Assembly: GCF_964246085.1 (NCBI RefSeq)
Contig: NZ_CAXTPD010000014.1
Origin: Brotaphodocola sp003480315
GTDB taxonomy: Bacteria; Bacillota; Clostridia; Lachnospirales; Lachnospiraceae
Reading direction: 5' to 3' (one strand)
DNA length: 64,000 bases
Made by a program: the position numbers and the translations under genes. Shown piece by piece: positions 23,808 to 32,691 of this stretch. The notes under the pieces were generated by a model. That model searched no databases. It worked only from the letters and a program-made list of their open reading frames with translations, and had not been told where the DNA came from. Numbering within the stretch: the first letter of the stretch is position 1; each line of letters starts with the position of its first letter.

Positions 23808-25265
23808 TTAATCATCCTCTTCCGGTGCCAGCTCGGTAGTCTCTACCTTCGGCGGCATCAGCTTGGAGAATACTACAAATCCAATGAATGCTGCAACCAG
23901 GCCCGGGATGATCGGCTGGCTGAACTTAATGCCAAACAGCACACCCTTGGAAATATGCTCCAGATACACGACCACAACGGTTCCTGCAAGCAGGGAGGCA
24001 ATGGTCCCCGCAGTGGATGCCTTCTTCCAGTAATGTCCCATAACATACGGGAAGAAAGAGCCTGCTGCACGTAAGGTAAAGCAGAACATTAAGATGGAAA
24101 CAATGCTCTGGGTGTTAAACAGCGCAATGAACATGGATGCCACGCCTACCAGACACATTACGATCTTGGTAACCTTCATGACAGCTTCACTGGACGCATC
24201 CGGTTTTAATACGGCTTTGTAAATATCATTCGCGAAAATGGAACCTGCACCAAGCAGATCAGAGTCGGAACTGGACATAGTCGCGGATATGATACCTGCA
24301 AACAGAAGTCCGCAGATCAGAGCCGGCATCGTATTGATGGCCAGAACCGGAAGCGCATAACGAGCGCCTACAGACGCAAACTGCTCAGAGCTGAACTTGC
24401 CCATATTGATCAGCGCCAGGGTGATGATACCCAGGATGGTCGGGATGAATGCGTAGATAAAGTTGATCAGTGCTGCCAGCCATGCACCGCCCTTTGCTGC
24501 TTTCTCGTCTTTTGCCGCATAGAAACGGGATACTGCCTCCTGTCCTACAGAGAAGGTTGCGGTATACATGATCACCAGGGAAATGATGCCAAATAAATCA
24601 TAACCCTCAAACAGGTTCATGGTTCCTTCCGGAATATTTGCGGAAATGCTGCTCCAGCCGCCTGCATAGTTCATGGCAAACGGAACTGCAATGATCATGC
24701 CGATGACGATCAGGAAAACCTGTACAAAGTCGGTCAGGGTAACGCTCCACAGACCGCCCATGATGGAGTAAACGGTAACTACCACTGCTACGATAATAAC
24801 TGCTACCTGATAGTCAATGTTTAACATGGTAGAAAGAATCACTGCGGATGCAATAAACTGTCCTGCGGTCAGTCCTACCAGCGGAAGCAGCATGATCACA
24901 GCGGTGATCAGTCCGCACTCCTTGCCATATCGTCTGCGGAAATACTCCGGAACAGTCTTGACGGTTGCCGCACGGAACCTCGGAGCAACAAAGCTTAAAA
25001 TGATGAACGCGATACCCATGGTGGTAATATACCAGGATGCGCTCAGACCAAAGCCTGACATACCATTCTGAACAACACCGAGAGAACTGCCGCCACCGAT
25101 CTCAGTTGCGGCCAGTGTTCCAGCCATTAAAAACGGTCCCAGTCTTCTTCCGGCTACCATAAAATCTGTGTTGCTTGTGATCTTAGTGGAAGAATACCAG
25201 CCAATCCACAGCATGAACAGCAGATACACGATAACAATCGCAGTAACCAATAAATTTGTACCCAT
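23808..25265 (-). CDS. Sodium:solute symporter (SSS family)
   Basis: About 485 residues and about thirteen membrane helices. The SSS core is seen in DFMVAGRRLGPFLMAGTLAATEIGGGS, PEYFRRRYGK, GGLWSVTLTDFVQVFL (family signature) and SSSDSDLLGAGSIFANDIYK (Na+-site helix). The start at 25265 has AGGAGG 8 nt before it; an ATG 6 nt upstream is too close. It is divergent from a LytTR/GHKL two-component pair. The substrate (pantothenate, proline, a carboxylate) cannot be decided. Confidence 0.88.
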   Translation of the reverse strand: MGTNLLVTAIVIVYLLFMLWIGWYSSTKITSNTDFMVAGRRLGPFLMAGTLAATEIGGGSSLGVVQNGMSGFGLSASWYITTMGIAFIILSFVAPRFRAATVKTVPEYFRRRYGKECGLITAVIMLLPLVGLTAGQFIASAVILSTMLNIDYQVAVIIVAVVVTVYSIMGGLWSVTLTDFVQVFLIVIGMIIAVPFAMNYAGGWSSISANIPEGTMNLFEGYDLFGIISLVIMYTATFSVGQEAVSRFYAAKDEKAAKGGAWLAALINFIYAFIPTILGIITLALINMGKFSSEQFASVGARYALPVLAINTMPALICGLLFAGIISATMSSSDSDLLGAGSIFANDIYKAVLKPDASSEAVMKVTKIVMCLVGVASMFIALFNTQSIVSILMFCFTLRAAGSFFPYVMGHYWKKASTAGTIASLLAGTVVVVYLEHISKGVLFGIKFSQPIIPGLVAAFIGFVVFSKLMPPKVETTELAPEEDD

Positions 25266-25351
25266 ACACATACCCTCCTGTAATATTTGACAACCCTGAC
25301 AAAAAGTTGTATAAATTGTTTATGTTTTTAGTTTACCACAGGTTTGATGTG

Positions 25352-25394
25352 TGCAAAACTTCCAAATCTGCAAAAACAGGACCAAATATGCAAC
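25352..25394. promoter_or_regulatory. Three direct repeats between symporter and LytTR genes
   Basis: On the plus strand TGCAAAACTTCCAAAT, TGCAAAAACAGGACCAAAT and TGCAACC recur at 17-20 bp steps. On the minus strand they read as (G)GTTTTTGCA units, similar to LytTR direct-repeat operators. They lie upstream of the symporter gene and in the leader of the response-regulator gene. Confidence 0.5.
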
Positions 25395-25408
25395 CAGGAG
25401 ATAATGCC

Positions 25409-26116
25409 ATGCTGAAAATTGCCATATGTGACGATACAAGAGAAGAGCGGGAGCTGGTGGAACAATACGCAAAGCGCTATTTTGACGCCCGGAAACAGCC
25501 GGCCGAATTTGAGATTTTTCATTCCATGCAGGATGTCCTGGACACCGGCAGAGCCTGCGATCTCTACCTTCTCGATGTCCTGATGCCCGGAAAAAGCGGC
25601 ATTCAGGGAGCAGCCGATCTTCTGAAATTATATGCGGATCCGGTCATCATCTTTATCACCTCCTCCCTGGAATCCGCGGTAGACAGCTACCGTGTCTGCG
25701 CCTCCGGCTTTCTGTTAAAGCCCGTGGGCTGGGAGGACTTTAAAGAAACCATGGACCGTGTTTGCAGGCAGCGTCTTTCCCTGCCTCAGGCCAGTCTCTC
25801 TGTCATAGTAAACCGGGTTCCGGTAGAGCTTTCGCTGGAGCGCATCTCCCATTTCGAGAACCGGCTTCACAAGGTATATGCGACCCTGACCGACGGCCGT
25901 GTTGTTCCTTTAAGTCAGAAGCTTTCCTCGATCCTGGAATCTGTAGCGGAACAGGAAATCTTTCTGCGCTGCCACCAGAGCTACATTGTCAATCTGGCAC
26001 ATGTCCGCACACTGGAGGATACCTTCTTCCAGATGGAAGACGGCACCTCCGTTCCCATTTCCCGCGCCTTCTATAAGGAAGCCAAAAGTGCCTACTATCA
26101 TTACCGCCTGCGTTAA
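25409..26116 (+). CDS. LytTR-family response regulator
   Basis: 235 residues. The receiver domain 1-120 has acidic pocket D8-D9, phosphoacceptor D56 (LYLLDVLMPG) and KPV near 105. The LytTR DNA-binding domain, about 130-235, has FLRCHQSYIVNLAHV. The ATG at 25409 follows CAGGAG. A GHKL kinase gene lies 15 nt downstream, so the two form one two-component system. The divergent symporter with repeats between makes it the likely target, as in BtsSR and YpdAB, which control carriers. Confidence 0.88.
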   Translation: MLKIAICDDTREERELVEQYAKRYFDARKQPAEFEIFHSMQDVLDTGRACDLYLLDVLMPGKSGIQGAADLLKLYADPVIIFITSSLESAVDSYRVCASGFLLKPVGWEDFKETMDRVCRQRLSLPQASLSVIVNRVPVELSLERISHFENRLHKVYATLTDGRVVPLSQKLSSILESVAEQEIFLRCHQSYIVNLAHVRTLEDTFFQMEDGTSVPISRAFYKEAKSAYYHYRLR

Positions 26117-26131
26117 AGGAGAATCTTACTT

Positions 26132-27442
26132 ATGAACGATGCTGCCTGCAGTGTTTTCCAGGATCTGATCAATCTGTCCGTGCGCATGATGCCCATCTTT
26201 CTCTGCCTGGAGCCAAAACAGAAAAACAGGGAAACCATCGCGGCCTGCTCCGTTTATCTGTGGGTCATCATGATCTTTACCCAGTCCCTGTTCCACATCC
26301 CGGACCGCACCTTCTGGATCTTCCAGGCCATTTTTTCGTGCCTGTTTTTTCTGCTGCTCCTGATCTTTTTCCGGGGCTCTGCGGCGGAAAAGCTGTTTTT
26401 CTACCTGTCAGCCTGGATGCTTGCCGATCTTTCTTCATTCCTGAACCGCTTTACAGCCTGGTGCTTCCACACATTGCTTCCATGGTCCGAAGAACAGCTC
26501 TGCACGCTCGTCTCTCTGCTCAATGCCTCGCTCTGCTGCCTGTTCGTGCATTTCTGGATGAAAAAGCGGGCAAGGGAAATCTTCGGGAGTCTCTCACCCC
26601 GCTTTTCCCTGCTGTTAGCTGCCTATCCGGCTCTGTTTCTCTTCATCCAGCTGACCGGCGAGCGCGCCCTGTTTCCTTACGGCATTCCATCCGGTCAGAG
26701 CCGGAGTCTCCTTCTTTTCTTTCTCATTCTCTGTGTCAGTCTGCTGCTGCTCTATATGCTGACCTTAAACAGCACCGCGCAGATCGTGAAACGCAAACAG
26801 ACTGAGGAAGAGCTGACCTTTGCCCGCCAGATGATCAGCAAACAGCGGGAGCACTACAATCAGACTCTGGACTACATTGAACAGGTCCGTATCATCCGGC
26901 ATGATTTCCGGCATCACATCCACGCACTGCTCTACATGGACAGAGAGCAGCAGATAAAGTATTTAAAGAATCTTCAGAAAGAGCTTGAGACCTCAGAACA
27001 GAAGATTTTCTGCGAAAATCAGGCGGTAAACGGCCTGATCCGGGAATATGCGGCACGGGCCGAAAAAGCCGGAATCGCCTTCACTGCCCGCCTGGATTTA
27101 TCCGCCCGCATCCCCATTGATGACCTGACCTTATGCATCGTCATCGGAAACCTGCTCGAAAATGCCATCGAAGCTTCAAAAAAAGTGACTCAGGATCCCT
27201 TCATCCGCATTCAGGCCCGCATGGACGGTGAGCACCTGCTCATGCTGGTGGAAAATGCCTATCATGGCACCATTCATGAGAAGAACGGAAAGATTCTTTC
27301 CAGTAAAAAAGACGGGGGGCTCGGGATGCTGAGTATCCAGCGCATCCTGAACCGCCCCGAAGACGAATTCGATATCTACTTTAATAATAATACCTTTACT
27401 GCCATGGTCCGGATCGGTATCAATCCAGCTGTCTACCGTTAA
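26132..27442 (+). CDS. GHKL sensor histidine kinase (AgrC-like)
   Basis: 436 residues with about six N-terminal membrane helices (1-215) and a coiled linker. The H-box is IIRHDFRHHIHALLYM near residue 257, the N-box LCIVIGNLLENAIEAS and the G-box DGGLGMLSIQRIL. The GHKL_5-type ATPase fits partners of LytTR regulators. The membrane domain is a sensor for an unknown ligand. Its TAA overlaps the stop of the convergent phosphorylase gene by two bases, and no terminator is visible between them. Confidence 0.87.
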   Translation: MNDAACSVFQDLINLSVRMMPIFLCLEPKQKNRETIAACSVYLWVIMIFTQSLFHIPDRTFWIFQAIFSCLFFLLLLIFFRGSAAEKLFFYLSAWMLADLSSFLNRFTAWCFHTLLPWSEEQLCTLVSLLNASLCCLFVHFWMKKRAREIFGSLSPRFSLLLAAYPALFLFIQLTGERALFPYGIPSGQSRSLLLFFLILCVSLLLLYMLTLNSTAQIVKRKQTEEELTFARQMISKQREHYNQTLDYIEQVRIIRHDFRHHIHALLYMDREQQIKYLKNLQKELETSEQKIFCENQAVNGLIREYAARAEKAGIAFTARLDLSARIPIDDLTLCIVIGNLLENAIEASKKVTQDPFIRIQARMDGEHLLMLVENAYHGTIHEKNGKILSSKKDGGLGMLSIQRILNRPEDEFDIYFNNNTFTAMVRIGINPAVYR

Positions 27443-28203
27443 GCTTCCTGGTCCTTACGGATCAGGATCTTCATGGCCTCAATGCCAACCTCGATGGCAC
27501 GCTCTTCCCAGCCGCTCGGATAATCATCGGCATCATTGGAGTAATCTCCAAAGTTGGTGGCGCTGATCATCACGCTGGAAGTGCGGATGCCTAAGGAGGC
27601 TCCGATCAGAAACAGAACAGAGCATTCCATGCTGGTGTTCGTTGCGCCGCCCTTTAAATAGGAATCCCACTTTTCCTTTAATTCATGATAAACCGGCTTT
27701 GTTTCCGGCTCTGCTTCCGTATAAAAGGAATCCTTCGTGATGGTCACACCGATGTTATACGGATAGCCAAGCTTCTCTGCTGCCTCTTCCAGCGCCCTTA
27801 ACATCTCAAAATCCGGCACTGCAGGAAATTCAAAGGGCAGGTAATGATTTCCTGTGCCCTCCATCCTCACTGCTCCGTTTGGGATCACCACATCGCCGAG
27901 CTTTACCTTCGGTGATGTAGATGCCGCGGAACCGATCCGCATCATGGTATGGGCTCCACAGGAATACAATTCCTCAATGGCAATTCCGGCAGATGGGCCG
28001 CCGATACCGGTACTGGTCACGGTGACCGGAACGCCCTCCAGGGTACCGGTATAAGTCAGATATTCCCGGTTATGGGCGATCTTCACCGGATTGTCAAAAT
28101 GCTTCGCGATCAGACTCGCGCGCTCTACGCTGCCCGGCAGGAATACATACTTTCCCACCTGGTCAGAGGTTACCCCCAAATGCATGGTTTTTTCTTCGCT
28201 CAT
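27439..28203 (-). CDS. NP-I family nucleoside (probably uridine) phosphorylase, copy A
   Basis: 254 residues of the PNP/UDP family. It shows VFLPGSVERASLIAKHFDN, VTVTSTGIGGPSAGIAIEEL, MRIGSAAST and the substrate Met/Glu in TNTSMECSVLF. The E. coli uridine phosphorylase skeleton (FPAVPDFE, GVTITKDSFY) is recognisable. It splits a nucleoside with phosphate into base and ribose-1-phosphate. It is the last gene of the nucleoside operon and about as similar to copy C (34686-35450) as duplicates would be. Confidence 0.87.
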   Translation of the reverse strand: MSEEKTMHLGVTSDQVGKYVFLPGSVERASLIAKHFDNPVKIAHNREYLTYTGTLEGVPVTVTSTGIGGPSAGIAIEELYSCGAHTMMRIGSAASTSPKVKLGDVVIPNGAVRMEGTGNHYLPFEFPAVPDFEMLRALEEAAEKLGYPYNIGVTITKDSFYTEAEPETKPVYHELKEKWDSYLKGGATNTSMECSVLFLIGASLGIRTSSVMISATNFGDYSNDADDYPSGWEERAIEVGIEAMKILIRKDQEA

Positions 28204-28229
28204 GGCCTTCTCCTTTACCGATGCGTTTC

Positions 28230-29006
28230 TTATTCTGCAGCGTGTTCCTTGTCGAAACGGTAAATGGCTTCCAGAACCACACGGATCTCTTCATCCCAGC
28301 CGGTAGCCAGACCTTCGTTTGCGGTCTCATAGATCACCTCTCCGGTGATCAGGTTTCCGGAAACTGCACTGATCATTGCTGCGCGTTTTTTTCTTCTGGT
28401 ACATACGGTATACAGCGCAGAGCTTTCCATCTCTACGTTCAGACAGCCATAGGAAGACAGCTTTTCGATCCACTCCTGAGTTTCTCCGTAGAATGCGTCA
28501 TCCGATGCATTGATCCCGTAGAAAACCTTTCCCTTTAACTCCGGCTGCATCTCTCTTGCCGTATCGATGATGGTACGGGTCAGATCAAAATCCGGTACAG
28601 ACGGGAAGCAATCCGGCACATAGAAGCGGCTGGTTCCCTCATTTTTCATGGAGCCGGTGGAAATCATCAGATCTCCGATGCTGATTCCATCCTGCAGTGC
28701 CGCACTGCTTCCGATTCGGATCAGGCACTCTGCACCAATGTTCATCAGCTCCTCTGCTGCGATCGCTGCAGACGGGCATCCCATTCCGGTAGAGGTTACA
28801 GAAACCCTGACTCCCTTGTAATAACCGGTAAAGGTTCTGTGTTCGCGGTTATTTGCAACGAGCTCTGCATTGTCCAGATATTTTGCCACGCGGTCAGAGC
28901 GTGCCGGATCTCCCGGAAGAAGAACATATTTTCCGATATCACCCGGTTTTAAGTGGATATGATACTGCTTTTTACCCAAAGTCTTACTTTCTTTATCAAG
29001 AGCCAT
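28230..29006 (-). CDS. NP-I family nucleoside phosphorylase, copy B
   Basis: 258 residues with LLPGDPARSDRVAKYLDN, VTSTGMGCPSAAIAAEEL, RIGSSAALQ, SDDAFYGETQEW and NVEMESSALYTVC. The classical MES triad of uridine/purine phosphorylases is present, whereas copies A and C read MEC. This copy is more divergent and may prefer another nucleoside. Its ATG follows the permease stop directly with AAAGGAGG upstream. Confidence 0.87.
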   Translation of the reverse strand: MALDKESKTLGKKQYHIHLKPGDIGKYVLLPGDPARSDRVAKYLDNAELVANNREHRTFTGYYKGVRVSVTSTGMGCPSAAIAAEELMNIGAECLIRIGSSAALQDGISIGDLMISTGSMKNEGTSRFYVPDCFPSVPDFDLTRTIIDTAREMQPELKGKVFYGINASDDAFYGETQEWIEKLSSYGCLNVEMESSALYTVCTRRKKRAAMISAVSGNLITGEVIYETANEGLATGWDEEIRVVLEAIYRFDKEHAAE

Positions 29007-29945
29007 TTAGTTTGCCTCCTTTAAATTTTTCATTTTTTTCTCAGCTGCTGCAGCCTTCTGAATGGAATAAACAGTCAGACCTGCAATGGTTGCCAGGTAC
29101 GGAAGCATCTGAATAAACTCAGACGGGATCTTCAGTACCTGCAGGATATTGGACAGTCCGTCGAAGAACGCGAAGATCATGGAAGATAACAGCGCGCCCA
29201 CCGGGGTTGCCTGTCCCATGGAGCATGCCGCCAGGGCGATAAAGCCGCGGCCTGCCGTCATGTCACGTACAAACATGGTCAGATAGCCCATGGAAAGATA
29301 CATACCGCCAAGACCGGTCAGGACACCACAAAGCAGGATCGCCAGGAAACGGATTCCCGTTACATTCTGTCCTACACTGGAAGCCGCATCCGGATTCTCA
29401 CCTACCGCACGCATGCGAAGTCCCATCGGGGTCTTATACAGGAAAAACCAGATCACAAACACCATAAGCAGGGCGAAGTAGGTCAGCGCGTTGTGTCCGG
29501 AAATAATGCTGCCCAGCACCGGGATATCTTTGATCACCGGAATGTTTACCTGCGGAAAAGCAAAGCTCTTCAGGGAAGAGGAATTGCCCTTCTCACCGGT
29601 TGCCAGCTGGAGCACAAATACAGTCAGACCGGAAGCCATGGTGTTGACTGCCGTACCGCAAAGCACGTTGTTAGCCTTTAATACCAGATGGAAATACGCA
29701 AACAGCGCACTGACTGCCAGGGCTGCCGCCAGACCAGCCACCATACCCCAGAGCAGGCTGCCTCCAAAGGCACTGCCAAGCACTCCGGCCAGGGCGGAAA
29801 TCAGCATGATTCCTTCCAGGCCTAAGTTTACAACTCCGGCGCGGGAACAGATCACGCCGCCCAGAGAAGAAAAGATGATCGGAGTTGCCACACGAATCCA
29901 CATATACACAAATTCCGGGCTGATGATATAACTCAGTACTTTCAT
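29007..29945 (-). CDS. Nucleoside ABC transporter permease 2
   Basis: 312 residues, about nine helices, BPD_transp_2 family (GVICSRAGVVNLGLEGIML, GENPDAASSVGQNVTGIRFL, GRGFIALAACSMGQATPVGALL). It works with permease 1, the ATPase and the BMP-family binding lipoprotein to import nucleosides. ATGA overlaps the preceding gene by 4 nt. Confidence 0.9.
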   Translation of the reverse strand: MKVLSYIISPEFVYMWIRVATPIIFSSLGGVICSRAGVVNLGLEGIMLISALAGVLGSAFGGSLLWGMVAGLAAALAVSALFAYFHLVLKANNVLCGTAVNTMASGLTVFVLQLATGEKGNSSSLKSFAFPQVNIPVIKDIPVLGSIISGHNALTYFALLMVFVIWFFLYKTPMGLRMRAVGENPDAASSVGQNVTGIRFLAILLCGVLTGLGGMYLSMGYLTMFVRDMTAGRGFIALAACSMGQATPVGALLSSMIFAFFDGLSNILQVLKIPSEFIQMLPYLATIAGLTVYSIQKAAAAEKKMKNLKEAN

Positions 29946-31021
29946 TTCTGCGCCGCCTCCATTTCCTCTGCTTTTGCTGCTTTTACGATCAGACTCTGTC
30001 TCCAGCCCCTCAACAATGCATCTGCTGCGATCAGGAACATCATCACACCCTGAATGATGTCCACGACCTCACGTCCCACATCGGAGCTGCGCGCCATAAT
30101 ATCCGCACCTACATTCAGATAGCCGATAAATGCTGCCGCAAGCGGAACCAGAAGCGGGTTGCTTCTTGCAAGCAGCGCAACCACGATACCGGTCCAGCCA
30201 TAGCCCGGGGAGGTGGTCCATTTAAAACGGTTATACATACCGAGGATCTCAGCGCCGCCGCCCATTCCGGCAATCGCGCCTGCGATAATCTGGGCAACAA
30301 GCATCAGGCTCGTTACCTTTAATCCTGAATACTTTGCAAACAGTGGGTTTTCACCGGTGATACGAAGCCTGGTGCCAAAGGAAGTCCGGTACAGGAAAAA
30401 CCACACCAGGATACATAACACAATACCCAGTACAATTCCGGCATGGATCCTGGTCCCCGGAATCACCACCGGAAAGCCTGCCGTCTCTTCAAATTTCAAA
30501 GAAGCCAGACTGGAGCTGCTGACCTCACGGAAGTGATAGCTGACCAGATAAATCGCAAAAAACTGCACAACATAGTTAAACATGATAGAAGTAACCAGCT
30601 CACTGACATTCCATTTCATCTTCAGCACAGCCGGTACCAGGGATACCAGTGCGCCGCAGAAGCCGGCAAATAAAATAGCCACAGCCGGATGAACGCCGCC
30701 CGGAAGCTTGCAGGCGATCGCAATGATCATGGCTCCGGAGGTTCCGATAAAGAAAGAACCCTCCGCGATCATGGAAAACTGTCCGGAACCGAAAATGATG
30801 ATAACAGCCAGAGCTGTGAACATAAGCGGTGCTGCTGCCTCAATGATATTTCCGATTCTTCGCAGAGAGGTAAACGGTCCGATAAAGAAGCTGGTGATGG
30901 CTGTCATCGGATCATCGCTGACGAGCAGCACGATCAGAGAAACCAGCGCACAGGCAATGAAGATGATCAGTGCCAGTTTTACCGCATCTACCAACAGATT
31001 GATTTTTTTATTACTGTTCAT
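29942..31021 (-). CDS. Nucleoside ABC transporter permease 1
   Basis: 359 residues (start MNSNKKINLLVD) with about ten helices and the family blocks FGSGQFSMIAEGSFFIGTSGA, RITGENPLFAKYSGLKV and GMGGGAEILGMYNRFKW. GGGAGG precedes the ATG at 31021, which lies 11 nt inside the ATPase gene. The longer frame to 31081 lacks a site. Confidence 0.9.
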   Translation of the reverse strand: MNSNKKINLLVDAVKLALIIFIACALVSLIVLLVSDDPMTAITSFFIGPFTSLRRIGNIIEAAAPLMFTALAVIIIFGSGQFSMIAEGSFFIGTSGAMIIAIACKLPGGVHPAVAILFAGFCGALVSLVPAVLKMKWNVSELVTSIMFNYVVQFFAIYLVSYHFREVSSSSLASLKFEETAGFPVVIPGTRIHAGIVLGIVLCILVWFFLYRTSFGTRLRITGENPLFAKYSGLKVTSLMLVAQIIAGAIAGMGGGAEILGMYNRFKWTTSPGYGWTGIVVALLARSNPLLVPLAAAFIGYLNVGADIMARSSDVGREVVDIIQGVMMFLIAADALLRGWRQSLIVKAAKAEEMEAAQK

Positions 31022-32567
31022 GGCACGCCTCCCGAATTTCTTCTTCTGTCTGTTTCTGGATACCCAGCATATAGGTTCCAAGCTCTTCCTCCGTCATGCT
31101 GGTCGTATCCTTGATGTACGCCGCGATCCTGCCCTCATAAAATACCAGCAGACTGTCAGACAGTCCCAGTACCTCATTCAGATCTGAGGTTACCAGAATG
31201 ACACCGTTTCCTGCATCACGGGCTTCTACCAGGCGCTTGCGGATAAATTCCGTTGCACCGACATCCACACCACGGGTCGGCTGATCGGCAATGATCACCT
31301 GCGGGTCACCCGACAGCTCTCTGGCCAGAACAACCTTCTGAATATTTCCGCCTGACAGGCTGTCAATAGAAACATCCTGAGATTTACAGAGCACCTGATA
31401 CTGATCTACCATCTCCTCGCCATAGGAACGGACAGCCTTGCGGTTGATGATACCGTTTTTGAAAAACTTTTTCCAGCTTAATTTGTCCGCGATCATATTT
31501 TCTGTCAGGGAAAGCTTCGGGGCAATGCCCATGGTCATACGATCTTCCGGAATGTGGGCCACCTTCAATGCGCGAATGGCTGCAACAGAGCTTCCCTGGA
31601 TGTCTTTTCCGCCGATTTCAATGGTGCCGGATGTATAACCTCCCATTCCGGTCATGGCCTCTACCAGCTCTGTCTGACCATTTCCTTCTACACCGGCAAT
31701 TCCAAGGATTTCCCCTTTTCTTAAGGTAAAGGAGATTCCGTCTACCGCACGCTTTCCGTTTTCATCCAGGATCACAAGATCCCTGATCTTTACCAGCGCA
31801 TCGCCCGGCTTGCAGGGACTCTTCTCGGTGTTCAGGATGACATCCCGTCCCACCATCAGGCGTGAAATATCCTGCTCGGTAACGGAGGCTACCTCATGCA
31901 CGCCCATGGTCACACCGCGGCGGATGATGGTGATCCGGTCACAGATCTGCTTGATCTCCTGCAGCTTGTGGGAAATGAAAATGATGGTATAGCCATTCTC
32001 TTTTAAATGAAGAAGCTCATCAAACAATTCCTGTGTCTCCTGGGGAGTCAGCACTGCTGTCGGCTCATCCAGGATCAGGATCTTCGCACCGCGAAACAGC
32101 GCTTTTAAGATCTCCACACGCTGCTTCTGGCCTACCGTCAGATCCTCCACCCTCTTATCGGGATCCACATAGAGGTTGAATTTTTTACCCATCTCCTCTA
32201 CCTGCTGTCTCGCATAAGCCAGATCCACACGAATCCCCTTCACCGGTTCCATGCCCATAATGATATTTTCCGTTACTGTCAAAGACGGTACCAGCATGAA
32301 ATGCTGATGCACCATGCCCACGCCCAGCTTGATCGCCATCTGCGGGGAGGTCATATGTACCTGGTTTCCATTGATATAAATTTCTCCTGATGTAGGCTGT
32401 TCTTCCCCAAACAGGATTTTCATGAGTGTGGATTTGCCAGCTCCGTTCTCGCCGGAAAGAGCATGGATCTCACCACGGTTTACTGACAATGTCACATCTT
32501 TATTTGCCATTACTCCGTTGGAGTAGACCTTGACGATATGAGACATTTTTAAAGCTTCTTCCGCCAT
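31011..32567 (-). CDS. Nucleoside ABC transporter ATPase (two nucleotide-binding domains)
   Basis: A 518-residue tandem ATPase of the sugar/nucleoside type. Domain 1 has Walker A GENGAGKST, signature LTVGQKQR and Walker B ILILDEPTAVL. Domain 2 has a degenerate Walker A (GVEGNGQTE), signature LSGGNIQK and VIIADQPTRGVD, as is normal for this family. The start MAEEALKMSH at 32567 follows GGTGAGGTG; the 22 upstream codons lie next to the preceding terminator and are excluded. Confidence 0.9.
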   Translation of the reverse strand: MAEEALKMSHIVKVYSNGVMANKDVTLSVNRGEIHALSGENGAGKSTLMKILFGEEQPTSGEIYINGNQVHMTSPQMAIKLGVGMVHQHFMLVPSLTVTENIIMGMEPVKGIRVDLAYARQQVEEMGKKFNLYVDPDKRVEDLTVGQKQRVEILKALFRGAKILILDEPTAVLTPQETQELFDELLHLKENGYTIIFISHKLQEIKQICDRITIIRRGVTMGVHEVASVTEQDISRLMVGRDVILNTEKSPCKPGDALVKIRDLVILDENGKRAVDGISFTLRKGEILGIAGVEGNGQTELVEAMTGMGGYTSGTIEIGGKDIQGSSVAAIRALKVAHIPEDRMTMGIAPKLSLTENMIADKLSWKKFFKNGIINRKAVRSYGEEMVDQYQVLCKSQDVSIDSLSGGNIQKVVLARELSGDPQVIIADQPTRGVDVGATEFIRKRLVEARDAGNGVILVTSDLNEVLGLSDSLLVFYEGRIAAYIKDTTSMTEEELGTYMLGIQKQTEEEIREACHEQ

Positions 32568-32630
32568 CTTCAACACCTCACCTGTAAACAGTTTCCCTGA
32601 TTTTCGGTTTATAAATTTGTTTTTAAATAA

Positions 32631-32661
32631 CAAAAAACCGGAGGGGAGCCGGCCCCTCCGG
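32631..32661 (-). terminator. Strong intercistronic terminator between the binding-protein and ATPase genes
   Basis: On the minus strand CCGGAGGGG pairs with CCCCTCCGG around a 6-nt loop and is followed by TTTTTTG. It should stop part of the transcripts after the binding protein, giving it in excess over the membrane complex. Confidence 0.85.
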
Positions 32662-32691
32662 CGGTTAGTTTGATTGCCGTTATCTGTTATA

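Noticed and set aside
25256..25408. Extended N-terminus of the LytTR regulator
   Set aside because: The upstream codons cross the repeat region and the symporter promoter; the receiver domain begins cleanly at MLKIAICDD with its own ribosome site.
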